Shown here: piece after piece, positions 55,090-63,449 of the stretch
Layout: each line of letters starts with the position of its first letter
How positions within the stretch are numbered: position 1 is the first letter of the stretch
Assembly: GCA_000155435.1 (NCBI GenBank)
Contig: DS990260.1
Span: 26,894 to 90,893, forward strand
Origin: Clostridiales bacterium 1_7_47FAA
GTDB taxonomy: Bacteria > Bacillota > Clostridia > Lachnospirales > Lachnospiraceae
Length of the DNA: 64,000 nucleotides
Direction of reading: 5' to 3'
Position numbers and translations under genes: made by a program
The notes under the pieces: model-generated
What the model was told of the DNA's origin: nothing
What the model saw: only the letters and a program-made list of their open reading frames with translations
Databases searched by the model: none

Positions 55090-56025
55090 TCATTCCATTC
55101 CCTGTTCTACAACTGCTGCAATATTTTCAGGAGCAAACCCATAGTAATCCGCCAGCTCATCGGCAGGTCCTGACTCCCCAAAGGAAGACAATCCGATTCT
55201 GGATACCCGCTTAGGGTCATTCTCCACAACCAACTTACTGATGTAAGCCCCCAGTCCCCCATGTATGTTATGGTCCTCCACCGTGACAATCCGCTTAGCC
55301 TTCCGGATTTCCATTATCACCTTGTCCGGATTCTTTGCATTGATAATATTGATGTCCCCGACAGTGATGTCTATCCCCTTTTCCTTCAATAAATCTGCCG
55401 CCCTCAATGCCCGGTCAAGCACAAAACCACTGGATAGCAGCAGTGTATCCGTCCCATATCTTTTCAGTATACGGATCCCGTCCATTGAAAACGGTACATC
55501 CTTCTCATAAACGTCCTTTTCCCTTCCGCTTCCCGCCCTTATGTATACAGGACCTTTAATTTCCGCAGCAGCCTTCACGGCATGATATGTCTGTGATGCG
55601 TCTGCCGGTGTAAAAATGGTAAAGTTTGGAATATTAGACAGGATCCCTATATCTTCATAAAACTGGTGTGTCACACCTTCCCGCTCCCCGCCCAACAGAC
55701 CTGCATTGATTCCCACAAATTTGACGTTCAGATCCGGGTAGGCCACAAATGTCCGCATCTGCTCACAGGCCCTCATGGTCAGGAATCCGGCATAGGTACC
55801 CACATAAGGAATCAGCCCGCATGCAGCCATACCTGCAGCTGCATCCACAGCACTCTGTTCCGCGATACCAACCTCCACATATTGTGCCGGATGCAGCTCT
55901 GCAAACTTTGTGGCACGCATGGCCTTCAATGAATCCGGTGCCACAAACATGATTTTATCGTTGGTTTCCGACATGTCAATCAGTGCCTGGGCGAATGCTT
56001 CTCTTGTCCCTCTGAAATCTGCCAT
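55090..56025 (-). CDS. Transketolase, C-terminal subunit (split type)
   Basis: 311 residues: pyrimidine-binding domain (VGIAEQSAVDAAAGMAACG, catalytic Glu) and C-terminal domain (LLSSGFVLDRALRAADLL; TVEDHNIHGGLGAYISKLV). Start ATG shares one base with the stop of the N-terminal subunit, so both are made together. Split transketolases act on special ketose phosphates such as apulose-4-phosphate as well as in pentose metabolism. Confidence 0.92.
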   Translation of the reverse strand: MADFRGTREAFAQALIDMSETNDKIMFVAPDSLKAMRATKFAELHPAQYVEVGIAEQSAVDAAAGMAACGLIPYVGTYAGFLTMRACEQMRTFVAYPDLNVKFVGINAGLLGGEREGVTHQFYEDIGILSNIPNFTIFTPADASQTYHAVKAAAEIKGPVYIRAGSGREKDVYEKDVPFSMDGIRILKRYGTDTLLLSSGFVLDRALRAADLLKEKGIDITVGDINIINAKNPDKVIMEIRKAKRIVTVEDHNIHGGLGAYISKLVVENDPKRVSRIGLSSFGESGPADELADYYGFAPENIAAVVEQGME

Positions 56026-56846
56026 TATATTACACCTCCTAATTCTTTAACTGCCAAAGCATACTGTTCATCGGTTGGAACACCTTTATGCCATGCATTA
56101 TCATTCTCCATATATGAAACGCCTTTCCCTTTCACACAATCGCAGATGATTACATGTGGTTTTCCTTTTACTGCTTTTGCCTTATCCACCGCTTCCCGAA
56201 TGGCGTCAATATCATGTCCATCTATCTCCTGCACATCCCATTGGAACGCCTCAAACCGGTCCTTTATATTATTGGAGCCAATCACGTCCTCAACAGATCC
56301 TCCGCTCTGCCAGCCATTCCGGTCTACAAAGGCAATCATATTATCCAGCTTATGGGATGCCGCTATGTTGATTCCTTCCCAGCACACGCCTTCCTGTAAT
56401 TCCCCGTCCCCTGTAATCACATAGACATTGTAATCCTTACCATTATACTTCCCTGCAATTGCCATACCACTTGCTATGGCAAGACCGTTCCCTAGGGAGC
56501 CGGATGTCATATCCACCCCGCTTGTCTTGTTCATGACCGGATGCCCCTGAAACCTGCTTCCCAAAGACCTCAGCTTAAAATCCTCCACCCTGCCGCCAAA
56601 ATATCCTTTTTCCGCCAGCGCCGCGTAATAGATCGGACACGCGTGGCCTTTAGACAGGATAAACCGGTCCCTATCCTCCCACTCAGGATCCTCCGGCCGA
56701 ATATCCATCTTATCAAAAAACAGCGTTGTAACAATATCTGCAATGGATAATGCGGGTCCTGGATGCCCATCCTTTCCTTTGTAAACCATGTCGACCGCTA
56801 CAAGTCTCAAGTGCTGTGCCATCTGTCTTAATTCCTCTGTGTTCAT
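56025..56846 (-). CDS. Transketolase, N-terminal subunit (split type)
   Basis: 273 residues with the thiamine-diphosphate domain: GHPGPALSIADI, SKGHACPIYYAAL, motif GDGELQEGVCWEG with NGWQSGGSVEDV for Mg and diphosphate. Forms heterotetramer with the C-terminal subunit. First gene of a four-gene operon with promoter at 56942-56970. Confidence 0.92.
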   Translation of the reverse strand: MNTEELRQMAQHLRLVAVDMVYKGKDGHPGPALSIADIVTTLFFDKMDIRPEDPEWEDRDRFILSKGHACPIYYAALAEKGYFGGRVEDFKLRSLGSRFQGHPVMNKTSGVDMTSGSLGNGLAIASGMAIAGKYNGKDYNVYVITGDGELQEGVCWEGINIAASHKLDNMIAFVDRNGWQSGGSVEDVIGSNNIKDRFEAFQWDVQEIDGHDIDAIREAVDKAKAVKGKPHVIICDCVKGKGVSYMENDNAWHKGVPTDEQYALAVKELGGVI

Positions 56847-56924
56847 ATGACTCCTCCCATCTGGATTATGAAATGAAACTACATTGTGCTATTATTTGAT
56901 AATTAATGTTTAACATAAATCATC

Positions 56925-56970
56925 AAACATCTTATGTTTTATGTATAACACATCTTCCGCCCAATGTCAA
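56925..56970 (-). promoter_or_regulatory. Transketolase operon promoter with FadR-type operator
   Basis: Reverse-strand TTGACA (56965-56970), 17 bases, TATACA (56942-56947). AAACAT-CTT-ATGTTT (56925-56939), an inverted repeat, lies just downstream of the -10. A further ATTAATGTTT is at 56902-56911. Confidence 0.78.
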
Positions 56971-56984
56971 TACTTAATCGGATA

Positions 56985-57026
56985 AAACATTAATCATTTG
57001 ACGTTTAACCTATGAACTGCTATAAT
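56985..57026 (+). promoter_or_regulatory. GntR gene promoter with operator copy
   Basis: TTGACG (56998-57003), 17 bases, TATAAT (57021-57026). AAACATTAAT (56985-56994), the inverse of ATTAATGTTT at 56902-56911, abuts the -35. Confidence 0.78.
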
Positions 57027-57040
57027 AAAATTAAAAACAA

Positions 57041-57055
57041 AGGAGGTTCTCCTCT
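57041..57055 (+). promoter_or_regulatory. Self-complementary ribosome site
   Basis: The SD AGGAG (57041-57045) can pair with CTCCT (57049-57053) across a 3-base loop immediately before the ATG at 57056. This would lower initiation and suggests damped synthesis of the regulator. Confidence 0.45.
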
Positions 57056-57757
57056 ATGAATGATTTATTTACAACAAACAAAAGGGAATCTGCTGTGGAT
57101 ATTGTCATCAATAATATTAAACAGCTGTTAATCGACCGCCGCCTGCTCCCAGGGGACAGGCTTCCCAATGAGCTGGAAATTGCCGAAGGACTTGGCGTCA
57201 GCCGGGGTTCAGTGCGGGAAGCCATGAAAATCTTATCCGCCTTTGGTCTCGTGGACATCAAGGTTGGGAACGGCACCTATGTATGTGAGGCACCGGGAAA
57301 CAAACTGATCGACTCCCTCCTTTTTACATTTTTCATCACAAATCCGGACATGGACAGCCTGTATGAATTCCGGCGTGTATTTGAGGTGGACATTCTGGAA
57401 TTAGTCCTAAAACATTATGATGAAAACATGGAGGAGCGGGCAGCGTTGGAGAAAAACCTGGTCCAGCTTCAGTATCTGATTGATAACAAGGCCTCTTCCG
57501 ACCGCATCCTGGAAAATGATATTGAATTCCACCGGCTTCTCGGCAATGCGTGCCATAATCCGATGGCAAACAAGATTTATGGCTTCATAATGGACTCCAT
57601 CCGTGCTTCCATATCCAATACCCACAAACATCAAAAAGGGGAGTATGTCCTTAAAGCGCATCAGGATATCTATCAGATCATTACCGCCAAGGCCTATGAC
57701 AGGATAGATGAATGCATAAAAAGCTCCGCCGATATATGGTATGGACTCCAGAAATAA
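57056..57757 (+). CDS. GntR-family regulator, FadR/FCD subfamily
   Basis: 233 residues. Winged helix at about 12-75 (LLPGDRLPNELEIAEGLGVSRGSVREAMKILSAFGLVDI), FCD ligand domain at about 95-225 with metal-site residues in EFHRLLGNACHNP and KAHQDIY. Binds a small acid, often a sugar acid or keto acid. Divergent from the transketolase operon, with operator copies over both promoters. Confidence 0.92.
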   Translation: MNDLFTTNKRESAVDIVINNIKQLLIDRRLLPGDRLPNELEIAEGLGVSRGSVREAMKILSAFGLVDIKVGNGTYVCEAPGNKLIDSLLFTFFITNPDMDSLYEFRRVFEVDILELVLKHYDENMEERAALEKNLVQLQYLIDNKASSDRILENDIEFHRLLGNACHNPMANKIYGFIMDSIRASISNTHKHQKGEYVLKAHQDIYQIITAKAYDRIDECIKSSADIWYGLQK

Positions 57758-57764
57758 ATGTTGC

Positions 57765-57790
57765 AAGGGCCGCCCGGAGAGACGGCCCTT
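57765..57790. terminator. Bidirectional terminator between GntR and amidohydrolase genes
   Basis: Perfect stem AAGGGCCG (57765-57772) / CGGCCCTT (57783-57790) with a 10-base loop, between convergent stops at 57757 and 57802. Confidence 0.8.
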
Positions 57791-57801
57791 TCCTATATGA
57801 T

Positions 57802-59016
57802 TTACATCTCCTTATAATAGACCATTGCCCCATTCTTGATGACTCCCGCTACATCACACACTGTTTCCAGGTTCTCTACCGGATTATCCTTCAGAATGGC
57901 AATATCCGCCTTCATCCCTTTTCCAATCCTTCCAACATGGTTCAGGCGCATGGCTTTCGCTGCTTCTGACGTGGCCGCCCTAAGACATTCCAGATTCGAC
58001 ATCCCTATTTCTTTCATGCGGAGCATTTCCTTTGCGTTCTCTCCATGTTTAATGCCCACTCCGCCTGCATCCGTTGACAGCGCAATCCTTGCGCCGGCCT
58101 TATATGCCTTCCTGATACTGTCCCACTGGATTTCCCCGGTCTGTCTGAGCAGTTCAATCACCCGGCTGCTTTTTGCATTGAGGATGTGGGGTTCCGGTTC
58201 CGGATTCGGAGATGCCAGGGTTGGAAGTATATACAGTCCCCTCTCAAGGACCATCTCCAGCCCCTTCTCACTGATTCCAGTGCCATGGCATATGAGATCC
58301 GCACCCGCTTCAACCGCCACCTCTATCGGCATGGCCCCCCTTGCGTGTACGCTTACCATCAGCCCTGCTGAATGGGCTTCGTCAACTGCGGCCTGCATTT
58401 CCTCAAACGTAAATGCACTTTTAGACAGACTCCGTCCAACGGAACGTATCGGGGCGCTATTCTCTATCTTAATCTGGTCCACACCATAATAGAGCTGCTC
58501 CCTGACCATACGCCTCATCCCCCAAGGCCCATATGTCTCCTGCCCCAGCCCTCGGAAGTGGGAAGTCCACGCAGTAATCTGCTTCCCGCTTATGTAATAA
58601 TCCGGCCCTTCAACATACCCCAGGTGGATTGCATCCTTCAGGGCCACATCCACATAGTTGACACCACCGCCGTCAATCACCGTGGTAAAGCCTGCTTCCA
58701 AGGTTTTCCGCGCGTTTTCCACCGCACGGAAGGCCACATAGGAGTCCGCATTCTTAAATAGCACGCCTCCCGCCGACTGGTCGTTCATCTGGCGCTCTTT
58801 ATCCGGTATTTCCTCCAACATGAAATGTACATGACAATCAATGAATCCGGGGGAAACAACCCTTCCTCCCAAATCCACTACTTTTTCATTGTCAAACGGA
58901 CACTCACATCCCGGGATGATATCCTTAATCGTATCCCCTTCGATTACAATTGCGGCATCCTTCATCAGCTCCTCATTGATGCCGTCGAATATATTTACAT
59001 TTTTTAAAACAAGCAT
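57802..59016 (-). CDS. Amidohydrolase family protein (imidazolonepropionase/prolidase-like)
   Basis: 404 residues. Metal-binding HxH in GFIDCHVHF, Lys candidate in DQIKIENS, His in SVHARG and CHGTG, and Asp in LSTDAGG. The fold and length match the subtype II/III amidohydrolases related to Xaa-Pro dipeptidase and imidazolonepropionase. Last gene of the TRAP operon (30 bases after DctM), so it probably hydrolyses the imported substrate. Confidence 0.88.
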   Translation of the reverse strand: MLVLKNVNIFDGINEELMKDAAIVIEGDTIKDIIPGCECPFDNEKVVDLGGRVVSPGFIDCHVHFMLEEIPDKERQMNDQSAGGVLFKNADSYVAFRAVENARKTLEAGFTTVIDGGGVNYVDVALKDAIHLGYVEGPDYYISGKQITAWTSHFRGLGQETYGPWGMRRMVREQLYYGVDQIKIENSAPIRSVGRSLSKSAFTFEEMQAAVDEAHSAGLMVSVHARGAMPIEVAVEAGADLICHGTGISEKGLEMVLERGLYILPTLASPNPEPEPHILNAKSSRVIELLRQTGEIQWDSIRKAYKAGARIALSTDAGGVGIKHGENAKEMLRMKEIGMSNLECLRAATSEAAKAMRLNHVGRIGKGMKADIAILKDNPVENLETVCDVAGVIKNGAMVYYKEM

Positions 59017-59046
59017 TTCATGCCCCTTCCTTTCCCTTCCTGCTTA

Positions 59047-60333
59047 TCATCTGCCGGCCACCAGCTGTGGCAGGAACGTACTGATGGCAGGAACATATGT
59101 GATAATCAACAGTATTATAATAGAAATTGCTATGTATCCAAACAGGTACTTTCCCAGGATATCCGATACCTTCTTACCGGTTATCCCCGTCGCCACATAA
59201 AGGTTCATGCCTAAAGGCGGGGTAAGCAGGCCGATTGCAAGGTTAATGACCATGATGATCCCGAAATGAATCACATCAATCCCCAATGTTTTTGCTACCG
59301 GAAGCAGGATAGGCGCAATAATCATGATTGCCGTGTTCGTCTCCATGAAACAGCCAACTATGAGCAGTAGCACGTTAACAAGTATAAGGAACACGATCTT
59401 GTTGTCAGATATCCCTATGATCAGGCTTGCCACTTTATTTGGGATCATTTCCCGTGTTATGATATTACCAAATGCAGAGGCGCACCCTATTATCAGGAGA
59501 ATCATGGATGCGCTTAACGCGGAGGACCTGAATATCTCAGGAATATCCCCCAGCTTCAGCTCTTTATAAACGAAAAAGCCTACAAATAATCCATATACAA
59601 CCGATACACAGCCAGCTTCCGTGGGAGTGAAAATCCCTCCGTAAATGCCTCCAAGGATGATGACCGGCATCAGCAGGGCGGGTATTGCGTCAATTACTAT
59701 TTTGAGTATTTCCCTGGATGACATATCCCTTTCATCCTGCATCACATAATTATTTTTGCGCCCCACAAGGTATGCGAAGATACTCATCCCCAGACAAAGG
59801 AGAATGCCTGGAAATACACCGGCCATGAACATGTCCCCAATGGACGCCCCTGCTGCCACGCCATACGTGACCATGGTGATGCTAGGAGGTATGATGACCC
59901 CCAGATAACCGGCGCTTGCCACGGTTGACATTGAAAAATCCGGCGCATATTTATTAGCCAGCATCGCAGGAATCATGATGCCGCCAATCGCTGCGGCTGT
60001 AGCGGGAGCCGAGCCGCTGATGGCGCCAAAAAACGTACAGGCAACCACTGTAACAATGGCCAGACCGCCCGGGAGCTTTCTCAGGAAAACACTGCATAGT
60101 TTTATGAGACGGTCCGATACCCCGCCTTTGCTCATCAGCGAACCGCTTATCATAAAGAAAGGGATTGCCATCAATGTAAAGGAATCAACACCGGTAAAAA
60201 AACGCTGTACCGTCAGTATACTTGGAAGGTCTGATGATGCAATAGCGAAAAATGATGCTCCCCCCAGCGCATATGCCAGCGGCATACCAATTGCAATCAG
60301 GATTATAAGAGATATAAACAGTATTGCAGCCAT
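59047..60333 (-). CDS. dctM: TRAP transporter large permease (DctM type)
   Basis: 428 residues, about twelve membrane segments, with family motifs FIPLMAIPFFMISGSLMSKGG-like DSFTLMAIPFFMISG, ISGSAPATAAAIGGIMIPAM, and LLTPPLGMNLYVATGI. Directly abuts the small permease. Performs Na+-coupled uptake of an organic acid delivered by the binding protein. The symbol denotes the family; the substrate is not known to be C4-dicarboxylate. Confidence 0.92.
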   Translation of the reverse strand: MAAILFISLIILIAIGMPLAYALGGASFFAIASSDLPSILTVQRFFTGVDSFTLMAIPFFMISGSLMSKGGVSDRLIKLCSVFLRKLPGGLAIVTVVACTFFGAISGSAPATAAAIGGIMIPAMLANKYAPDFSMSTVASAGYLGVIIPPSITMVTYGVAAGASIGDMFMAGVFPGILLCLGMSIFAYLVGRKNNYVMQDERDMSSREILKIVIDAIPALLMPVIILGGIYGGIFTPTEAGCVSVVYGLFVGFFVYKELKLGDIPEIFRSSALSASMILLIIGCASAFGNIITREMIPNKVASLIIGISDNKIVFLILVNVLLLIVGCFMETNTAIMIIAPILLPVAKTLGIDVIHFGIIMVINLAIGLLTPPLGMNLYVATGITGKKVSDILGKYLFGYIAISIIILLIITYVPAISTFLPQLVAGR

Positions 60334-60810
60334 CTATCTTCTCCCCTCCTTTATATGTATGATGATGTTCTGGAAACTTCGTATGCTCCCTCCCAGGAAA
60401 CCCAATGGCATGGCAACGTATGCAAATGCAATAGGTATGAACAGGGTAGCCGACTTTTGCCCGCTTTGGAACAGTCGTATGACAACCTCCGCCGAAAGGG
60501 CAAAAAAGATAACGGACAGTGCAAAGCACAGAACCTTTTCAATCAGGATTACCCACCATTTAATGGAAGGAGGAAACACCATGACCAATGCGTCTACCCC
60601 TGTATGGGTACCCGCCTTGAGCCCTGCCCCAACTCCAATAAATACGGTATAAATCATACAGTAACGCGACACTTCCTCACTCCAGGGCAGGGAAGCCTTC
60701 AGGATATATCTGCATATTACCTGTATGAACACGACAATCGTCATTACCGACAACAGTACAACAAAGGAAGCTGTTTCATATAAATCTAAATACCGGTCCA
60801 GCCGTTTCAT
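60334..60810 (-). CDS. dctQ: TRAP transporter small permease (DctQ type)
   Basis: 158 residues, four membrane segments, with SLPWSEEVSRYCMIYTVFIGVGAGLKAGTHTGVD as the family signature. Stop adjacent to the DctM start with no gap; 11 bases after the binding-protein gene. Confidence 0.9.
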   Translation of the reverse strand: MKRLDRYLDLYETASFVVLLSVMTIVVFIQVICRYILKASLPWSEEVSRYCMIYTVFIGVGAGLKAGTHTGVDALVMVFPPSIKWWVILIEKVLCFALSVIFFALSAEVVIRLFQSGQKSATLFIPIAFAYVAMPLGFLGGSIRSFQNIIIHIKEGRR

Positions 60811-60821
60811 TCATCATCACC

Positions 60822-61874
60822 TCATTTTGAAATCATTTCCTGTATCTGATTTAAAAGATCCACCCCTATTTCATCTGCGTATTCATCATAGACCGGCTGT
60901 GCAGCTTCCCTCCATGCAGCCTTGTCAATATCCTCCACAACAGTCACGCCCTCTTCCATCATCCTGTTCTTGTAATCCTCATCCACTTCCATGCACATCT
61001 GTCTTTCGACTTCCTTATACTTGTCGCTGAGTTCCCGGATAACCGCCTGATCTTCCGGCGATATTTTTTCCCATGTTGTTTTGGAAATAAGAAGGGGCGC
61101 CGGACAATAGAAATGCCCTGTCACTGTAACAAAGGGAGCAACCTCATGTAATTTATTCTGATAAATCGGTGTGAAAGGATTCTCCAGTCCATCAATGGTC
61201 TTCTGCTGCAATGCTGTGTAAACCTCACCCCAGGCCATTGCCGTAGCATCTGCCCCCCACGCTTTAAAGGATGCCATATGGATCGGATTTTCCATGGTCC
61301 TGATCTTAAGCCCCTTTAAATCATCCGGGGTCCTGATTTCTCCTTTATTATTCGCTATATTCCGAAATCCATTTTCCCACATAGAAAGCCCGACCACACC
61401 GATATCGCTTAAGGAATCCAGCATGCCGGCCCCAACCTCGCTGTCAATTACCGCGTAAGCATCCTCCGGTTCCATAAAAAGAAACGGAAGGTCAAATACC
61501 TTCAATGCATCCGTAAAATTACTTAAGGGCGCCGAATTGGGAAGTGTGATATCAAGCGTCCCCATCTGTAATGCCTCTATCATATCCCTTTCATTTCCAA
61601 GCACTGAATTGGCAAATACGTCAACCTTAACCCTGCCCTCTGTCTTTTCGTACACCTCATCCGCCCATTGGGTAAGCGCCAGATGGTACGGCGAGTCCTC
61701 AGTCAGCACATGGCCTGCTTTTAATTCAAGCGTGTCCCCTGTTAGCTTTGTTGTGGTCTGCGCTCCGCTTTCTTTATTCGATGAGCTGCCATCCGCATTC
61801 CCCCCGCCACAGGCGGTTGTCCCCAAAACCATGATTGCTGATAGTGTTAATGCTAATAAACGTGTTTTCTTCAT
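60822..61874 (-). CDS. dctP: TRAP substrate-binding lipoprotein (DctP type)
   Basis: 350 residues. Signal with lipobox T-T-A-C (about residues 19-22), Gly/Ser linker, and DctP fold: KAGHVLTEDSPYHLALTQWADEVYEKTEGRVKVDVF. The Arg that binds carboxylates is in DLKGLKIRTMENPIH. Therefore an organic acid ligand is likely. First gene of the operon. Confidence 0.92.
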   Translation of the reverse strand: MKKTRLLALTLSAIMVLGTTACGGGNADGSSSNKESGAQTTTKLTGDTLELKAGHVLTEDSPYHLALTQWADEVYEKTEGRVKVDVFANSVLGNERDMIEALQMGTLDITLPNSAPLSNFTDALKVFDLPFLFMEPEDAYAVIDSEVGAGMLDSLSDIGVVGLSMWENGFRNIANNKGEIRTPDDLKGLKIRTMENPIHMASFKAWGADATAMAWGEVYTALQQKTIDGLENPFTPIYQNKLHEVAPFVTVTGHFYCPAPLLISKTTWEKISPEDQAVIRELSDKYKEVERQMCMEVDEDYKNRMMEEGVTVVEDIDKAAWREAAQPVYDEYADEIGVDLLNQIQEMISK

Positions 61875-61900
61875 AAAATACCCCTTCCTTATTGATTTAA

Positions 61901-61956
61901 TTTATAAATTTGTAAATTTATAAATTCATTTTAGCTGTTTATGCTGCAAAAGTCAA
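61901..61956 (-). promoter_or_regulatory. TRAP operon promoter with operator
   Basis: Reverse-strand TTGACT (61951-61956), 17 bases, TAAAAT (61928-61933). The 24-bp near-perfect palindrome at 61901-61924 (one central mismatch; halves TTTATAAATTT) covers the start point. The same arrangement is found before the LacI gene. Confidence 0.8.
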
Positions 61957-62057
61957 TATCTTTTCTAATAAAGCTAGTATTTTTGTATGTTTCTTCTATT
62001 TTATCCTGTATCATTTGTGCAGCTTTCACATTTTTACAAAATAAAATTTACAAAATA

Positions 62058-62087
62058 AAAGCCTGAGACCATATAGCCTCAGGCTTT
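62058..62087 (-). terminator. Terminator of the LacI gene
   Basis: Perfect 10-bp stem AAAGCCTGAG / CTCAGGCTTT (62058-62067, 62078-62087), 10-base loop, followed by TTATTTTG on the reverse strand, 15 bases after the stop at 62102. Confidence 0.85.
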
Positions 62088-62101
62088 CATACTGCAATAT
62101 A

Positions 62102-63181
62102 TCATTTGGGGACATCACCGACACTATCCCGTACAACCAGTTCCAGGGATACTGCTGTTTTCACCGTACTCTTCTCCTCATCATATGGCCGGTTCAGGAT
62201 TTTATTTATAAGCAGATCCACGGCCTCGCCGCCAAAACGCATCCGGGGAATCCTAACCGTTGTTATGTTGGGCACAATATACATACACACGGGCCTGTCT
62301 GAATATCCCACAACCGAGATATCCGCCGGTATCGAATAACCGTGTTCCATCAAAGACTTCATTGCCCCGAATGCAACATAGTCATTATCCGTTATAAAGG
62401 CCGTGGGAAGTCCTTCATTCCGTCCAAGCATCCGGTCCATGCCCTGTGCCGCCTGCTGGTCCGGGTATCCAATCTCCCAGAAGAACCTGGGTTCCAGGAC
62501 AAGCCCCATTTCAGGCACAAGCCGCCTGTAACTGTCCCTCCGCTCCCTGAAACTCTGTATATTAACCCCGCTGCTCAAATACCCAATCCTTCTATGCCCC
62601 TTATCTATAAGCATCTTCAATATACTATAGATTCCCTGCTCATTATTCAGCGTGACGGCGTCAATATCCTTCCCGGGAAAATAATTATCCAGAAGGACAA
62701 ATGGTATCTTTAATTGTTTCAGGTAATCCACCTCTTCCTCCGGGAATTCCGGCGCATATATGACATAACCCACGCATCCGCTGTCTTTTATATAGCCCAG
62801 TTTCGTATTTAAATCCATGTCCCTTCTGATGTTAACCACAAGAAGCCGGTATCCATACTTTCGGGCCATCAAATCCATCCCATCAATAATCAATGGGAAA
62901 AACGGCGTATTTTCCATAAACAATCCTGTATCCTGATAAATAACAAACCCAAGATACCCATTCTCAGCCGGCAGCGGGATTGCCTCAGATATGCCCGCGA
63001 TATCATCCGCAACCGGGTTCTGGTCATTTTTAAACATGTACCCATACCCCATGGAAATAACCTTCTCCGTCACCATGTCCCTTGTCCTTTTGCTTATCCC
63101 TCCCTTATGATTAAGGACAAGGGAAAGTGTTGCTTCTGATATGCCAAGCTTCTGAGCCAGTTCTTTTGCTTTTATAGCCAT
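62102..63181 (-). CDS. LacI-family transcriptional regulator
   Basis: 359 residues. HTH KAKELAQKLGISEATLSLVLNHKGGIS, insert at 55-75 absent from the paralogue at 40762, and ligand domain (LGFVIYQDTG ... FITDNDYVAFGAMKSLMEHGY ... TTVRIPRMRFGGEAVDLL). Probably represses itself and the TRAP operon, whose promoters share core and operator. Located between the TRAP genes and the FGGY kinase. Confidence 0.93.
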   Translation of the reverse strand: MAIKAKELAQKLGISEATLSLVLNHKGGISKRTRDMVTEKVISMGYGYMFKNDQNPVADDIAGISEAIPLPAENGYLGFVIYQDTGLFMENTPFFPLIIDGMDLMARKYGYRLLVVNIRRDMDLNTKLGYIKDSGCVGYVIYAPEFPEEEVDYLKQLKIPFVLLDNYFPGKDIDAVTLNNEQGIYSILKMLIDKGHRRIGYLSSGVNIQSFRERRDSYRRLVPEMGLVLEPRFFWEIGYPDQQAAQGMDRMLGRNEGLPTAFITDNDYVAFGAMKSLMEHGYSIPADISVVGYSDRPVCMYIVPNITTVRIPRMRFGGEAVDLLINKILNRPYDEEKSTVKTAVSLELVVRDSVGDVPK

Positions 63182-63200
63182 ATATCCACCCTTAGTTGTA

Positions 63201-63254
63201 TAAATTTTATTTAATGTATAAATTTATTTTAGTTATCTTTCATGAAAATGTCAA
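63201..63254 (-). promoter_or_regulatory. LacI gene promoter with operator
   Basis: Reverse-strand TTGACA (63249-63254), 17 bases, TAAAAT (63226-63231), then AATTTATAC and a second TTTATAC downstream. The -10 and next 10 bases match the TRAP promoter in 15 of 16 positions (CTAAAATRAATTTATA). Confidence 0.78.
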
Positions 63255-63343
63255 CCCTTTTTCTCCCCCCTGGCATATAATATCTTTTTTGGGTGTGATA
63301 AACCGGTCATGGGATTGATATCACGCAAAAGCAGCGTATGAAA

Positions 63344-63402
63344 AAAGGACCGTAACTCAACCTACAAAACGTGCTTATAAGCACCAAATCTGAACGACCT
63401 TT
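63344..63402 (-). terminator. Probable terminator of the FGGY kinase gene
   Basis: On the reverse strand AAAGGTCGT (63402-63394) can pair imperfectly with ACGGTCCTTT (63353-63344), followed by T residues; the enclosed part contains the palindrome GTGCTTATAAGCAC (63371-63384). 48 bases after the stop at 63450. Confidence 0.55.
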
Positions 63403-63449
63403 AACGCTTCATTTTCTTTTAACATAACTTCATTTCAAGGTTTAATACT

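Noticed and set aside
63301..63449. Possible mobile-element end around the palindrome GTGCTTATAAGCAC
   Set aside because: No transposase fragment or target duplication was visible, and the stretch fits better as a terminator of the FGGY kinase gene.
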